Shown here: in pieces, positions 56,001 to 62,095 of the stretch
Position numbering within the stretch: position 1 is the stretch's first letter
Layout of the letters: each line of letters begins with the position of its first letter
Assembly: GCA_028280405.1 (NCBI GenBank)
Contig: JANQLW010000028.1
Coordinates: 1-62,095, forward strand
Length of the DNA stretch: 62,095 nucleotides
Reading direction: 5' to 3'
DNA from: Bacteroidales bacterium
GTDB taxonomy: Bacteria; Bacteroidota; Bacteroidia; Bacteroidales; GCA-2711565
Translations under genes and position numbers: made by a program
Notes under the pieces: generated by a model
Told to the model about the DNA's origin: nothing
The model's database searches: none
The model's input: the letters and a program-made list of their open reading frames with translations, nothing else

Positions 56001-56697
56001 TCTTGGTAAAAGAACCTGTAATTCTTGCTTTTGTCAAAGTTTGATAACCAGTAACAACAACTTCCTCTAAACCTGCCACATCTTCTACCATGATAATTTC
56101 AAAATCAGTCTTATTACCAATTTCAATCGTTTGGGTTATAAATCCAACATAGCTTATTTTTAATATTGAAGCTGAACCCGAAACGGTTAACTTAAAATTT
56201 CCATCTGAATCAGTGGTTGCACCATTCATCGTACCTTTTTCAAGAACTGTTGCACCCGGCAAAGGATTTCCATCTTTGTCTTTTATTTTTCCCTTAATTT
56301 TAATCGGAATAGGTGCGAATACCGGAGCATCAATTTTTGGAGATATCACGACAATATCATCTTCAATATGATAACCCAGGTCAGTCCCTGCCAAGCAATG
56401 TTTAAGGACTTCATCGATCGTTATATCATCAGCATTTATTGATATAACACCTTCTTTTTCGATTTCTTCATGGTTATATAAAAATGTAAAATTACTTTGT
56501 AATTGTACTGCTTTTATCAGTTCACTTAAAGTAACGTTTTCCAGTTTTAAGTTAAAACTGGCCTTTTGTGAATAACTTGTTGAAGCTATCGCAGTCAGGT
56601 TCAGTAATAACAATACCATCGAAATCCTCATAATCAAAAGAATTTTTTTCCATCTGTAAATTTTAAAATCCACAGATATACAAAGGTTTTTTTTCAT
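53035..56697 (-). CDS. SusC/RagA-type TonB-dependent transporter 4 with STN domain
   Basis: An outer-membrane transporter of 1220 residues, the longest of the four. The order is signal region, STN domain (FNLKLENVTLSELIKAVQ, about 48-120), carboxypeptidase-D-like domain (IKGKIKDKDGNPLPGATV), SusC linker LEEVVVTGYQ, plug (ITIRGVSTL, VLKDAAAASIWGARAANGV) and barrel ending in YTFSIKASF. It shares the AAAASIWGA plug motif and overall layout with SusC 3. Its FecR and sigma genes are directly upstream. The substrate is unknown. Confidence 0.95.
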   Translation of the reverse strand: MKKNLCISVDFKIYRWKKILLIMRISMVLLLLNLTAIASTSYSQKASFNLKLENVTLSELIKAVQLQSNFTFLYNHEEIEKEGVISINADDITIDEVLKHCLAGTDLGYHIEDDIVVISPKIDAPVFAPIPIKIKGKIKDKDGNPLPGATVLEKGTMNGATTDSDGNFKLTVSGSASILKISYVGFITQTIEIGNKTDFEIIMVEDVAGLEEVVVTGYQTLTKARITGSFTKIDQKELDRTISYSIADKITDGSVSGLLSDPLGITIRGVSTLNASRLPLIVLDGFPLQIDKDQNDYADDEEFAALTRALESINPNDVESVTVLKDAAAASIWGARAANGVIVITTKHTTNQQPQIEFSSSLAWKPIPDVSKLPYASPETTLELEKGRYNAGWFDRFISWMDRFYYNLSEYPYTAARVEQGLMTEEELFEVEQRIGSYDNRYDFSDLFLRGSLRQQYNLSMSQNTGFNSYRFSVSYDKNIAETKQTNDDRIVLNFTNRFKPSKWLIAYISSNLSLKNEKENGLDLRDLFYVSQYEPFLDENGDYTSMTSFAISSISYGRPFRELAPIKTPYIPYDWEWNPKREFDNKDNTIRRVDLRLQAGLTFKPFGEMLKIDFKYQYERGSVRTDNMYNEETWTVRHLVNTWAQPDGTYPVPKGNIFDQRYNNSYAHDFLITANFIKKFAQKHEVVLLAGMGFRDQKSDRSSVRRYGYDPQSLSSDQQMNFSERYTRNEFIFRGFAYTIHTPWTSYNNYWERQDRYTSLFWNASYTYDNRYDITGSWRLDKSNMFGDSPQYRQVPLWSVGFGWTIDKESFFKVDFINRLRLRVTYGASGNVDKSTSPYAIASIGGSYDNSTLQLPGASYSNPANPELRWEKTKQFNLALEFSLFNNRLNGEIEYYNKASEALLTTKKINSTYGFQTALINFGAIRNRGVELTLSAIVINSPDFRWRTQITQSYNQNLVTKTDRGGVVPSVTNMLRLDSYRLAEGKPRYHYLSIPWGGLNAEGYPTFYMRDSLNSYPMPTRPLFNDAGYDDLKYEGPRQAPWYGSWNNVFTYKNWEVSFLVSYKFGHKYKHKSPNDVSNNGLYGIAQGNFVPHYYGDFDNMWRKPGDEAFTDIPKLPFEFTGSSGRSNTTWYTYPTQYGSHQFLSAAHIRFQRVTLAYSLKKEWLPKYVKRLTFQLQGRNLGVITFNKYREDPEHLPDMYGNFILATSPEYTFSIKASF

Positions 56698-56726
56698 AAA
56701 TTTGTAGTATTATAAGTTAATAATGC

Positions 56727-56804
56727 CATCCCGACAATCCCGATAGCTATAGGGCGGGATGATTGACTTAACAAACCGGAGAATAGTTCCAGTATTTTCC
56801 GGTT
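56727..56804 (-). terminator. Two hairpins in FecR-SusC gap of locus 4
   Basis: On the minus strand, directly after the fecR stop, AACCGGA pairs with TCCGGTT (56774-56804). Next comes a stem CATCCCG/CGGGATG (56727-56761). The position corresponds to the gap hairpins of the other three loci. Confidence 0.6.
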
Positions 56805-56807
56805 TTT

Positions 56808-58034
56808 TTATTGTTCTTCTATTTTCTCTATTATAATTTTATCTCCTTCTTTTTTAAAATGAATATGTGTAGTCAGTTCAAGTAAATCCAAAGCCGTAGA
56901 AATGTTTTCATATTTAGGAATTTTACCGCTGAAATGATATGATTTAATGGATTCATCAGCATAAGTAAATTCAACATTATACCATCTACTGATTTTGTTC
57001 ATAACAGCTGTGAGTTTTTCATACTCAAACCCAAAATAATTATTTCTCCATTCTGTGACCAATAAGGCATTTACGTTTTTCACGCTAAACCCTTTTTCAT
57101 CTATAATAAATTGCTGGTTCGGATTCAGAATAATATCCTCACCATTTTTATTTGAATTACTAATAATTATCTGTCCTTCTACGAGCGTAGTTCGGGCATC
57201 CTGATCATTGCTATAATTCATAATATTAAAAGAGGTACCTGTTACCCTGACAGTCATATCTTTGCTATGAACAATAAACGGTTTTGCTTTATTTTCTGCG
57301 ACCTCAAAATAAGCTTCACCCTTTAAATATACTTCCCTGGTTTTATTCATAAATGCAATTGGATATTTCAGTTCTGTTTCAGAATTCAACCAGACTTTTG
57401 TACCATCAGATAAAGTAATAAAATACTCAGCTCCTCTTTTCGTATTTAGTATATTAAGTGGTAATTGCTTTAATTCCGGATTAGAGGCATTTACATTGAT
57501 TTTATCAATACCTACTCCACTTAAATATTGAATGCCTGTAGTTTTACTAATGGCAACTTTTGCACCGGCATCATTAAATAAAGTGTCTCTAGCACTATTT
57601 AATACTATTTTTTCCCCACTGGATAATGTCAGAACTGCTTCAGGTTTACCGGGTTCAATACTGATGATCTCCGGACCGGTAAATAAATTTTTCAGGTTAT
57701 CAAGTTTATTAGTATGCATTAAAACTGAACCGACAATCAGAGGGATGAGCAGGGCAGCTGCAACTCTTGCAATAATCAGGCTTATACGTTTAGGCTTTTT
57801 GACTTTTTTAATATTTGGCAAAACGAATTTCCATCCTTTAGCCGTATCAAATGATTTATATATTTTATATTGTTCCTGAATAAAATCTTTTTGTTCTACT
57901 TTTTTCAAAAAGGATTTTAAGGAAGGATAAACAGAAGAATAATGATCCAGTTCAATTTGTTCATTTTCATTCAAAGTAGCCCGAATATACTTGATAACAA
58001 GCTCCTTTATTCGATTGTAATCGGATTTTTCCAT
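56808..58034 (-). CDS. FecR-family anti-sigma factor of locus 4
   Basis: An anti-sigma regulator of 408 residues. The N-terminal cytoplasmic helices run to about residue 85; the membrane segment is VAAALLIPLIVGSVLMH (about 91-107). The periplasmic FecR domain shows GAEYFITLSDGTKVWLNSETELKYP, AYFEVAENKAKPFIV and VTGTSFNIMNYS. The DUF4974 tail starts at FEYEKLTAVMNKISRWYNV. It lies between the sigma gene and SusC 4 in the standard order. Confidence 0.93.
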   Translation of the reverse strand: MEKSDYNRIKELVIKYIRATLNENEQIELDHYSSVYPSLKSFLKKVEQKDFIQEQYKIYKSFDTAKGWKFVLPNIKKVKKPKRISLIIARVAAALLIPLIVGSVLMHTNKLDNLKNLFTGPEIISIEPGKPEAVLTLSSGEKIVLNSARDTLFNDAGAKVAISKTTGIQYLSGVGIDKINVNASNPELKQLPLNILNTKRGAEYFITLSDGTKVWLNSETELKYPIAFMNKTREVYLKGEAYFEVAENKAKPFIVHSKDMTVRVTGTSFNIMNYSNDQDARTTLVEGQIIISNSNKNGEDIILNPNQQFIIDEKGFSVKNVNALLVTEWRNNYFGFEYEKLTAVMNKISRWYNVEFTYADESIKSYHFSGKIPKYENISTALDLLELTTHIHFKKEGDKIIIEKIEEQ

Positions 58035-58149
58035 ATGATTTGTACTAATGCACTATTAAAACACATGGAATTGACGAATGGGTGAAAAAAGGATTAAAGA
58101 AAAAAGGGTTAAGGCTTATATTTTAATAATAAAAGATGTATCAGCATGC

Positions 58150-58731
58150 TTAGAATCCCATCCGAAGAAAGATAACAATATGAAAAACATTCTTCAATTG
58201 CTCTTTCAATATTTTTTTTGCTCTCATTTTTTGAGTTTTCACTGTGTTAACAGAAATATTTAATTCTTCTGCTATTTCCTGATTGGAATAGCCGTAATGA
58301 TAACCCAATTTAAATACATCCCTGCATCTCTCCGGGAGCCTGTCGATAGCTCTAAATATTTCAGTCATCACTTCGGTTTCCAGTTCTTCCTGCATATATT
58401 CATCTTCAAGGATTGCTTCCTGCATCATTTTTTCATGCTTATCCCTGTGTAAGTTCTCTTGTCGTATCAGGTTTATACATGCATTCCGTACCGAGCTGTA
58501 CAGATATGAATTTAAGGCTTGTACATTCTCAAAATTCAGGTCAGATTTATTAAAGATTTTCACAAAAACATTTTGAACAATGTCTTTCACTTCATCCTGA
58601 TCTTCAATAAACCGGCTGGCATAAAAACAAAGCTGGGCATAAAAATGGTCAAATAGATTTTTAAATGCTTCTTCGGAGCGTTTATTAAAATCAGCTAAAA
58701 TTTTTTTAGTATCTAGTTCTTCAGTGCTCAA
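58150..58731 (-). CDS. ECF sigma-70 factor of SusCD locus 4
   Basis: An ECF sigma factor of 193 residues. Region 2 is seen in FKNLFDHFYAQLCFYASRFI and DEVKDIVQNVFVKIF; region 4 in LPERCRDVFKLGYHYGYSNQEIAEELNISVNTVKTQKMRAKKIL. FecR begins 115 bases downstream on the same strand. The hydrophobic tail (VFHIVIFLRMGF) resembles that of the sigma factor in locus 2. It presumably activates SusCD4. Confidence 0.92.
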   Translation of the reverse strand: MSTEELDTKKILADFNKRSEEAFKNLFDHFYAQLCFYASRFIEDQDEVKDIVQNVFVKIFNKSDLNFENVQALNSYLYSSVRNACINLIRQENLHRDKHEKMMQEAILEDEYMQEELETEVMTEIFRAIDRLPERCRDVFKLGYHYGYSNQEIAEELNISVNTVKTQKMRAKKILKEQLKNVFHIVIFLRMGF

Positions 58732-58753
58732 TTTCCTAAAATTTAGGTTATGG

Positions 58754-58761
58754 CAAAAATA
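58754..58761 (-). promoter_or_regulatory. TAnnTTTG promoter of sigma gene 4
   Basis: On the minus strand TATTTTTG lies about 22 bases before the sigma start codon and matches the Bacteroidota -7 box. A clear -33 box is not seen. Confidence 0.5.
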
Positions 58762-58858
58762 TGTAAAAAATAATTAAATAAAGGTATAACCCAAATCACT
58801 GTTTAATAAAATTGAAATGTGTAAATTATTTTTTTAATTATTCAACATAATCAAAAAA

Positions 58859-58895
58859 CCCGAAGCTCACTAAGAAATAAGGTAAGAGCTCCGGG
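58859..58895 (-). terminator. Rho-independent terminator of the ThuA/DsbD-alpha operon
   Basis: On the minus strand CCCGGAGCTC pairs with GAGCTTCGGG (one mismatch) and is followed by TTTTTTGA. It lies about 240 bases after the selenoprotein stop. Confidence 0.75.
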
Positions 58896-59138
58896 AAAAT
58901 CATGGTTTCACCCAAAATTTATTAATCTAATATATAACTATACAATGAAATTTTGTATTTAATTTATTTAGTATCCGTCAGGATATAAACTTCATGTTCC
59001 CGCTCTTCAATAGAGAGAGCCAATCCATAATGTTAACTTCTTTATAGAGAAGCTAATATTTACAATATGGTTTAAATAATGTCTATGGATTGACAACTGA
59101 ATTACAATTGATTGACTATAAAATTATTCATGGTTGAG

Positions 59139-60590
59139 TTATCTTGCTATAAATTCCAATTGATTATTCGCTTCACCTAACCAGCATGCTTCATGATTAC
59201 AATACTGGAAGGTGGTATGTATGTTAATCTTGAACTTATCACCCGGTTTTGCATTCGTAGGCGTTTTTAGTTTAGCTCTAAAAGAAAGTTGTTTGTCATA
59301 GATCGGTGTTTCAAATTCGCCTTCTTTCTTGATCTTAGGCTCCGGCCAAACACAGGATATGATTTCAAAACCTTCCGGAAGTTCCCAGTTCATTTTTGTG
59401 TTTACATAGGTGTCTCCTTCTTTAGTTCCATAAAAGTGAAAGCCTTTTTTAACTTTTACCTGAATAACAACCCTCACATCCGAACCGGCTTTGTATTCTT
59501 TTCCTCCGTATTCAATAAATTTGAATTTAACTTGCTCAGGGCCGGAATAGCCCGCATTCATCCTAGCCAACATTCGTTCTCTAAATTTCTTCTTATTTTC
59601 TTCTTTACTTAAGTTTGGATCCCAACCTTGAGATTTCCAGATTTTTTCGTAATATTTATTTGGATAAGGTGCACCATCTTTAATCGTAATTGTTTTAGTA
59701 TAGGTTTTAACTTTAAAAGGCGCTTTTGAATTATCCTGGAGTGAGATACTTAATCTTGCTTTTCCTGTAGCAATATCTTGTGGGACAAAGACCTGTCCGT
59801 AATAAAGGATAGCTCAGCATCTTTCGCTTAGTTTATTAAAATAAGATTTCTTTTTACCTGATTTAGTTTTATAATCAATTGTGGCTTTTAAATACTCGCC
59901 CTTAGGCAGGCAGGTCTCACCGATCAACCATTCTGATTCATTGGTACCAGGGTAACCAATAGTTAAAGTTTGTTTATGAAGTGACATTTTACGAGGGTAG
60001 TTTTTAATCTGACCATCACCACGATAAAATATGTTCTCCCCCTCATTGTGATATTCAAAAATATATAAGTCTTTTTCATAACCTACCCAAACTTTAGAAG
60101 TTTCTTGCGGACTGGATTTTGAAATCAGATTACATGAAGTAATTTGTCCAAATATAGGTATACTGATAGTGACTTTTGGAAGTTCTTTGCCATCCTGGGT
60201 TTTCCCACGGTATAATTTAATTTCTGATCTTTCTTTTAAAGCAGGATTTATCCAGTCGCTCATACTGAAATTTATACCAAGAGTGGTTTTATTGCATTTC
60301 ATTTGCTCGCCTTCTTCACCTACAATACCATCACAATCCACATCACAATAAGCGATATCATAAACTGCTGTATTTACATCTGACTTATCAATGATAAACC
60401 ACATTTTGTGTTCTGCCTTTTTACCAAATAAAGCCAGATGATAAAGTGCATCTTTTGATAATTCTACATTTTCAGCCGTTTTAAATTTGGCTTTGATCTT
60501 GGAATACTTAATGGTTTTATAAGTATCCTTTGCTATACCCAGGTTTAATAAACCTAAGATCAATAAGCTTGTTATGAATAGTTTTTTCAT
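59139..60590 (-). CDS. Secreted DsbD-alpha-domain selenoprotein with C-U motif
   Basis: Read through TGA 59816-59814 this is an exported protein of 483 residues (start ATG 60590; signal LFITSLLILGLLNLGIA). The first 250 residues are a domain I do not recognise, with CDVDCDGIVGEEGEQMKC and ITSCNLIS. Then comes SERC258-U259-AILYYGQVFVPQDI. The last 130 residues are a DsbD-alpha domain (VVIQVKVKKGFHFYG, NWELPEGFEI, TTFQYCNHEACWLG). An earlier TTG start would overlap the ThuA-like gene upstream and is unlikely. It lies 13 bases after that gene, in one operon. A role in thiol/disulfide exchange with DsbD is inferred. Confidence 0.82.
59783..59816 (-). promoter_or_regulatory. UGA-Sec codon and SECIS-like hairpin with GGTCT loop
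   Basis: On the minus strand GGACA and TGTCC form a 5-bp stem around the loop GGTCTT; the loop GG is 21-22 nt after the TGA. The E. coli fdhF SECIS, recognised by SelB, also has GGUCU in its apical loop. Confidence 0.75.
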
Positions 60591-60603
60591 CGGTATATAT
60601 TTT

Positions 60604-62046
60604 TTATTTTTCAATCATCCATTTATACCCACCAACTTCTGTAAAGAAAAGTTTGGATCTGTTTTTCTTCAACCATTTTTTCCATTCTTTGGCAGTGGTG
60701 AATTTTTCGGTGGTATATTTTTTCAATAATTTTTTTGCTAGTTCAGCTTGTGCTTCTTGATCAAGCATGCTGACACATTTATCTAAAAGTTTGATATCAT
60801 TATTGGCAATACCCAATTTTTGAATATCTTTATCAATAACGATATCATAATAGGTTCTTCCATACATTTCCTTAGGTGCGGACAATCCCAGATATCCTAT
60901 ATTTTCTTCATAATAATTTAGATAGGCATTCCAATCAGATACAAATTTTTCAATGATCTTCTGAGGAACATTTTTTAAGTATTTTGTTCTGTCAGGGTAT
61001 TTTGTATCTCTGTTTAGGGAATATTTATCAAAAGGTTTGGATTTGTTGGCTAGTTTTCTGGCTCTGGCATTATTTACATCATCATTTAATCGTTGCATAA
61101 GTTTTAGTTCCTGAGCATAACCTTTATCAGAGGCTTTATATATATTATCCAATGCTACCAAGCGGTGAGATGTTTTCTTTTTTACATAAGGTTTATGTCC
61201 TTTGAACCTGGCCATATAATGAATAGTATTGATCAATGCTAGTTTGCCTTCTTCAGTTAAATGTTTTGGTGAGGCCCTATAACCCCATTGAAAGAAGTTA
61301 CCATGACGTCCTAAAGCAGTTGCATTTACAGATTTTATACAAGGGCCACCTGAAATTTTTTCTGCATCCGGAGAATCTCCAAAACCCGGATTAGCAACAA
61401 TACCCGGAGGATAACCCTCTAAATGATCTACATTTTGAACTCTCCACATAGGAGTTTCTTTTGGTAAGTTCCTGCCACTATAATATTTAAATACACCCCC
61501 TTTATGCTTCTGCATTTCTTCAGTTAATGCTACTTTGTAAGGTGTATTGAAAATAGGATGGTCCCTTTTCATATCGAAAGCATGTGAGTACAAACAATTA
61601 CATAACCAGTCAATTTTGGTTTTTTTATTCCATAACATGGCTCCACCTACACCGGCGATAAAAATACTGGCGTCATCAAAATCTTCACTAAAATAGTCAG
61701 GAGCTTGGTGCATATTCCAATATTTTAGTTTTTTTCCATCCTTTTGCGGAACCAAAGCATCAAATACCGTAACATCATAATTGTCCGACATTTCTTCTTT
61801 ATATTCTTCCCCATAGATCATGGTCACTTTTTTGAAGTATTTCTGGAAGAATTGGTAAAAGTCCTGAGGACGGTCTTTTTTTAAGGATTCCCAAAGGGCT
61901 CTATCCCCTCCAAAGGTGTATCCATCTGGTAATTCTGGGTTTTGAGCAACATATAAAACTTTTAAGTTTGATTTTTTTATATCCTGAGATTGCAATGGGA
62001 ATATTGCTACTGCCATTAGTAGTATTAGTAAAATTGATTTTTTCAT
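60604..62046 (-). CDS. ThuA-like secreted protein, cysteine form
   Basis: An exported protein of 480 residues (signal SILLILLMAVAIFPLQSQ), the third member of the ThuA-like family in the window. It shows LKVLYVAQNPE, NYDVTVFDA, FIAGVGGAMLW, IDWLC149NC151LYSHAF, ATALGRHGNFFQWGYRASP and INTIHYMARFKG, and ends LLKKYTTEKFTTAKEWKKW, FFTEVGGYKWM. Cys149 aligns with the Sec of the copies at 39106 and 41061, so it is the natural Cys control for those selenoproteins. The DsbD-alpha selenoprotein gene follows after 13 bases, probably in the same operon. Confidence 0.82.
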   Translation of the reverse strand: MKKSILLILLMAVAIFPLQSQDIKKSNLKVLYVAQNPELPDGYTFGGDRALWESLKKDRPQDFYQFFQKYFKKVTMIYGEEYKEEMSDNYDVTVFDALVPQKDGKKLKYWNMHQAPDYFSEDFDDASIFIAGVGGAMLWNKKTKIDWLCNCLYSHAFDMKRDHPIFNTPYKVALTEEMQKHKGGVFKYYSGRNLPKETPMWRVQNVDHLEGYPPGIVANPGFGDSPDAEKISGGPCIKSVNATALGRHGNFFQWGYRASPKHLTEEGKLALINTIHYMARFKGHKPYVKKKTSHRLVALDNIYKASDKGYAQELKLMQRLNDDVNNARARKLANKSKPFDKYSLNRDTKYPDRTKYLKNVPQKIIEKFVSDWNAYLNYYEENIGYLGLSAPKEMYGRTYYDIVIDKDIQKLGIANNDIKLLDKCVSMLDQEAQAELAKKLLKKYTTEKFTTAKEWKKWLKKNRSKLFFTEVGGYKWMIEK

Positions 62047-62095
62047 AATTAGACTTTTATTTTTAGAGGCTGTGCTTTTTAGTCGGGGCGCGAAT

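Larger units (their letters stand above)
58732..59138. other. Intergenic stretch between sigma gene 4 and the DsbD-alpha selenoprotein
   Basis: There is no gene in this 407-base stretch. It contains the sigma promoter, a minus-strand terminator at 58859-58895 and small stems such as CTTCT/AGAAG (about 59038-59053). The remaining 150 bases are AT-rich with no recognisable feature. Confidence 0.6.

Noticed and set aside
17855-59816. TGA read as Trp or Gly by a variant genetic code
   Set aside because: TGG is used for Trp throughout. TGA occurs internally only at five Cys-equivalent sites, two of them right after a Trp codon, and one gene still ends in TGA. A general code change would place TGA widely.
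17639-60614. The five TGA-split genes as ordinary pseudogenes
   Set aside because: Each has a single interruption, always TGA and always at a redox Cys, followed by a hairpin. The tandem ThuA-like copies share the same TGA. Random decay would not give this pattern. Only the TAA at 18410 fits decay.

Overview
The window is from a member of the Bacteroidota. It carries four SusC/SusD outer-membrane uptake loci, each with an ECF sigma factor and a FecR-type anti-sigma factor. Other signs are Bacteroidota-type promoters (TAnnTTTG), a GldA/GldFG-like ABC system, DUF4974 tails on the FecR proteins and a split transketolase. DNA is AT-rich and almost all genes end in TAA or TAG.

Layout. 1-181: start of an IS110-type transposase. 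495-2443: two-subunit transketolase. 2.6-11.2 kb: SusCD locus 1, with a divergent sigma gene, FecR, SusC, SusD and a metalloprotease-like lipoprotein that has lost its zinc ligands. 11.5-19.8 kb: ABC ATPase, GldF-GldG-like fusion permease, two tandem MutS-like ATPases, a thioredoxin/DUF3738 protein and a LolA-like secreted protein. 20.1-31.6 kb: SusCD locus 2 with a subtilase-like protein and a BPL_N amidotransferase-like lipoprotein. 31.7-42.4 kb: SusCD locus 3 followed by two tandem ThuA-like proteins and a decayed FG-GAP gene. 42.6-51.5 kb (minus strand): DsbD, a free DsbD-alpha domain, TilS, a MORN protein, an FG-GAP protein, a TlpA thioredoxin and a Fib_succ_major lipoprotein. 51.6-58.7 kb (minus): SusCD locus 4. 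59.1-62.0 kb (minus): a DsbD-alpha protein and a third ThuA-like protein.

Main discovery. Five genes carry an in-frame TGA exactly where a redox cysteine is expected. Each reading frame continues through conserved domain sequence, and a bacterial-SECIS-like hairpin with G in its apical loop lies about 18-22 nt after the TGA. They are a TlpA thioredoxin (W-U-V-P-C), two ThuA-like paralogues (C-U-L-C), an FG-GAP repeat protein (W-U-C) and a DsbD-alpha protein (C-U). A third ThuA-like paralogue in the window has Cys at the Sec position. TGA ends only one gene here by my reading. Standard gene calling would cut all five proteins in two. I infer a cluster of secreted selenoproteins working with DsbD-type reductant supply and SusCD uptake. 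No selA, selB, selC or selD lies in the window, so Sec insertion must be confirmed from the rest of the genome.

Co-operation of genes (inference). No glycoside hydrolases accompany the SusCD pairs. Their neighbours are protease-like proteins, thioredoxins and selenoproteins, which suits peptide or redox-active substrates better than glycans. Sigma/FecR pairs would sense a ligand-loaded SusC through its STN domain. A hairpin in every FecR-SusC gap could separate low-level regulator transcription from high-level SusCD transcription.
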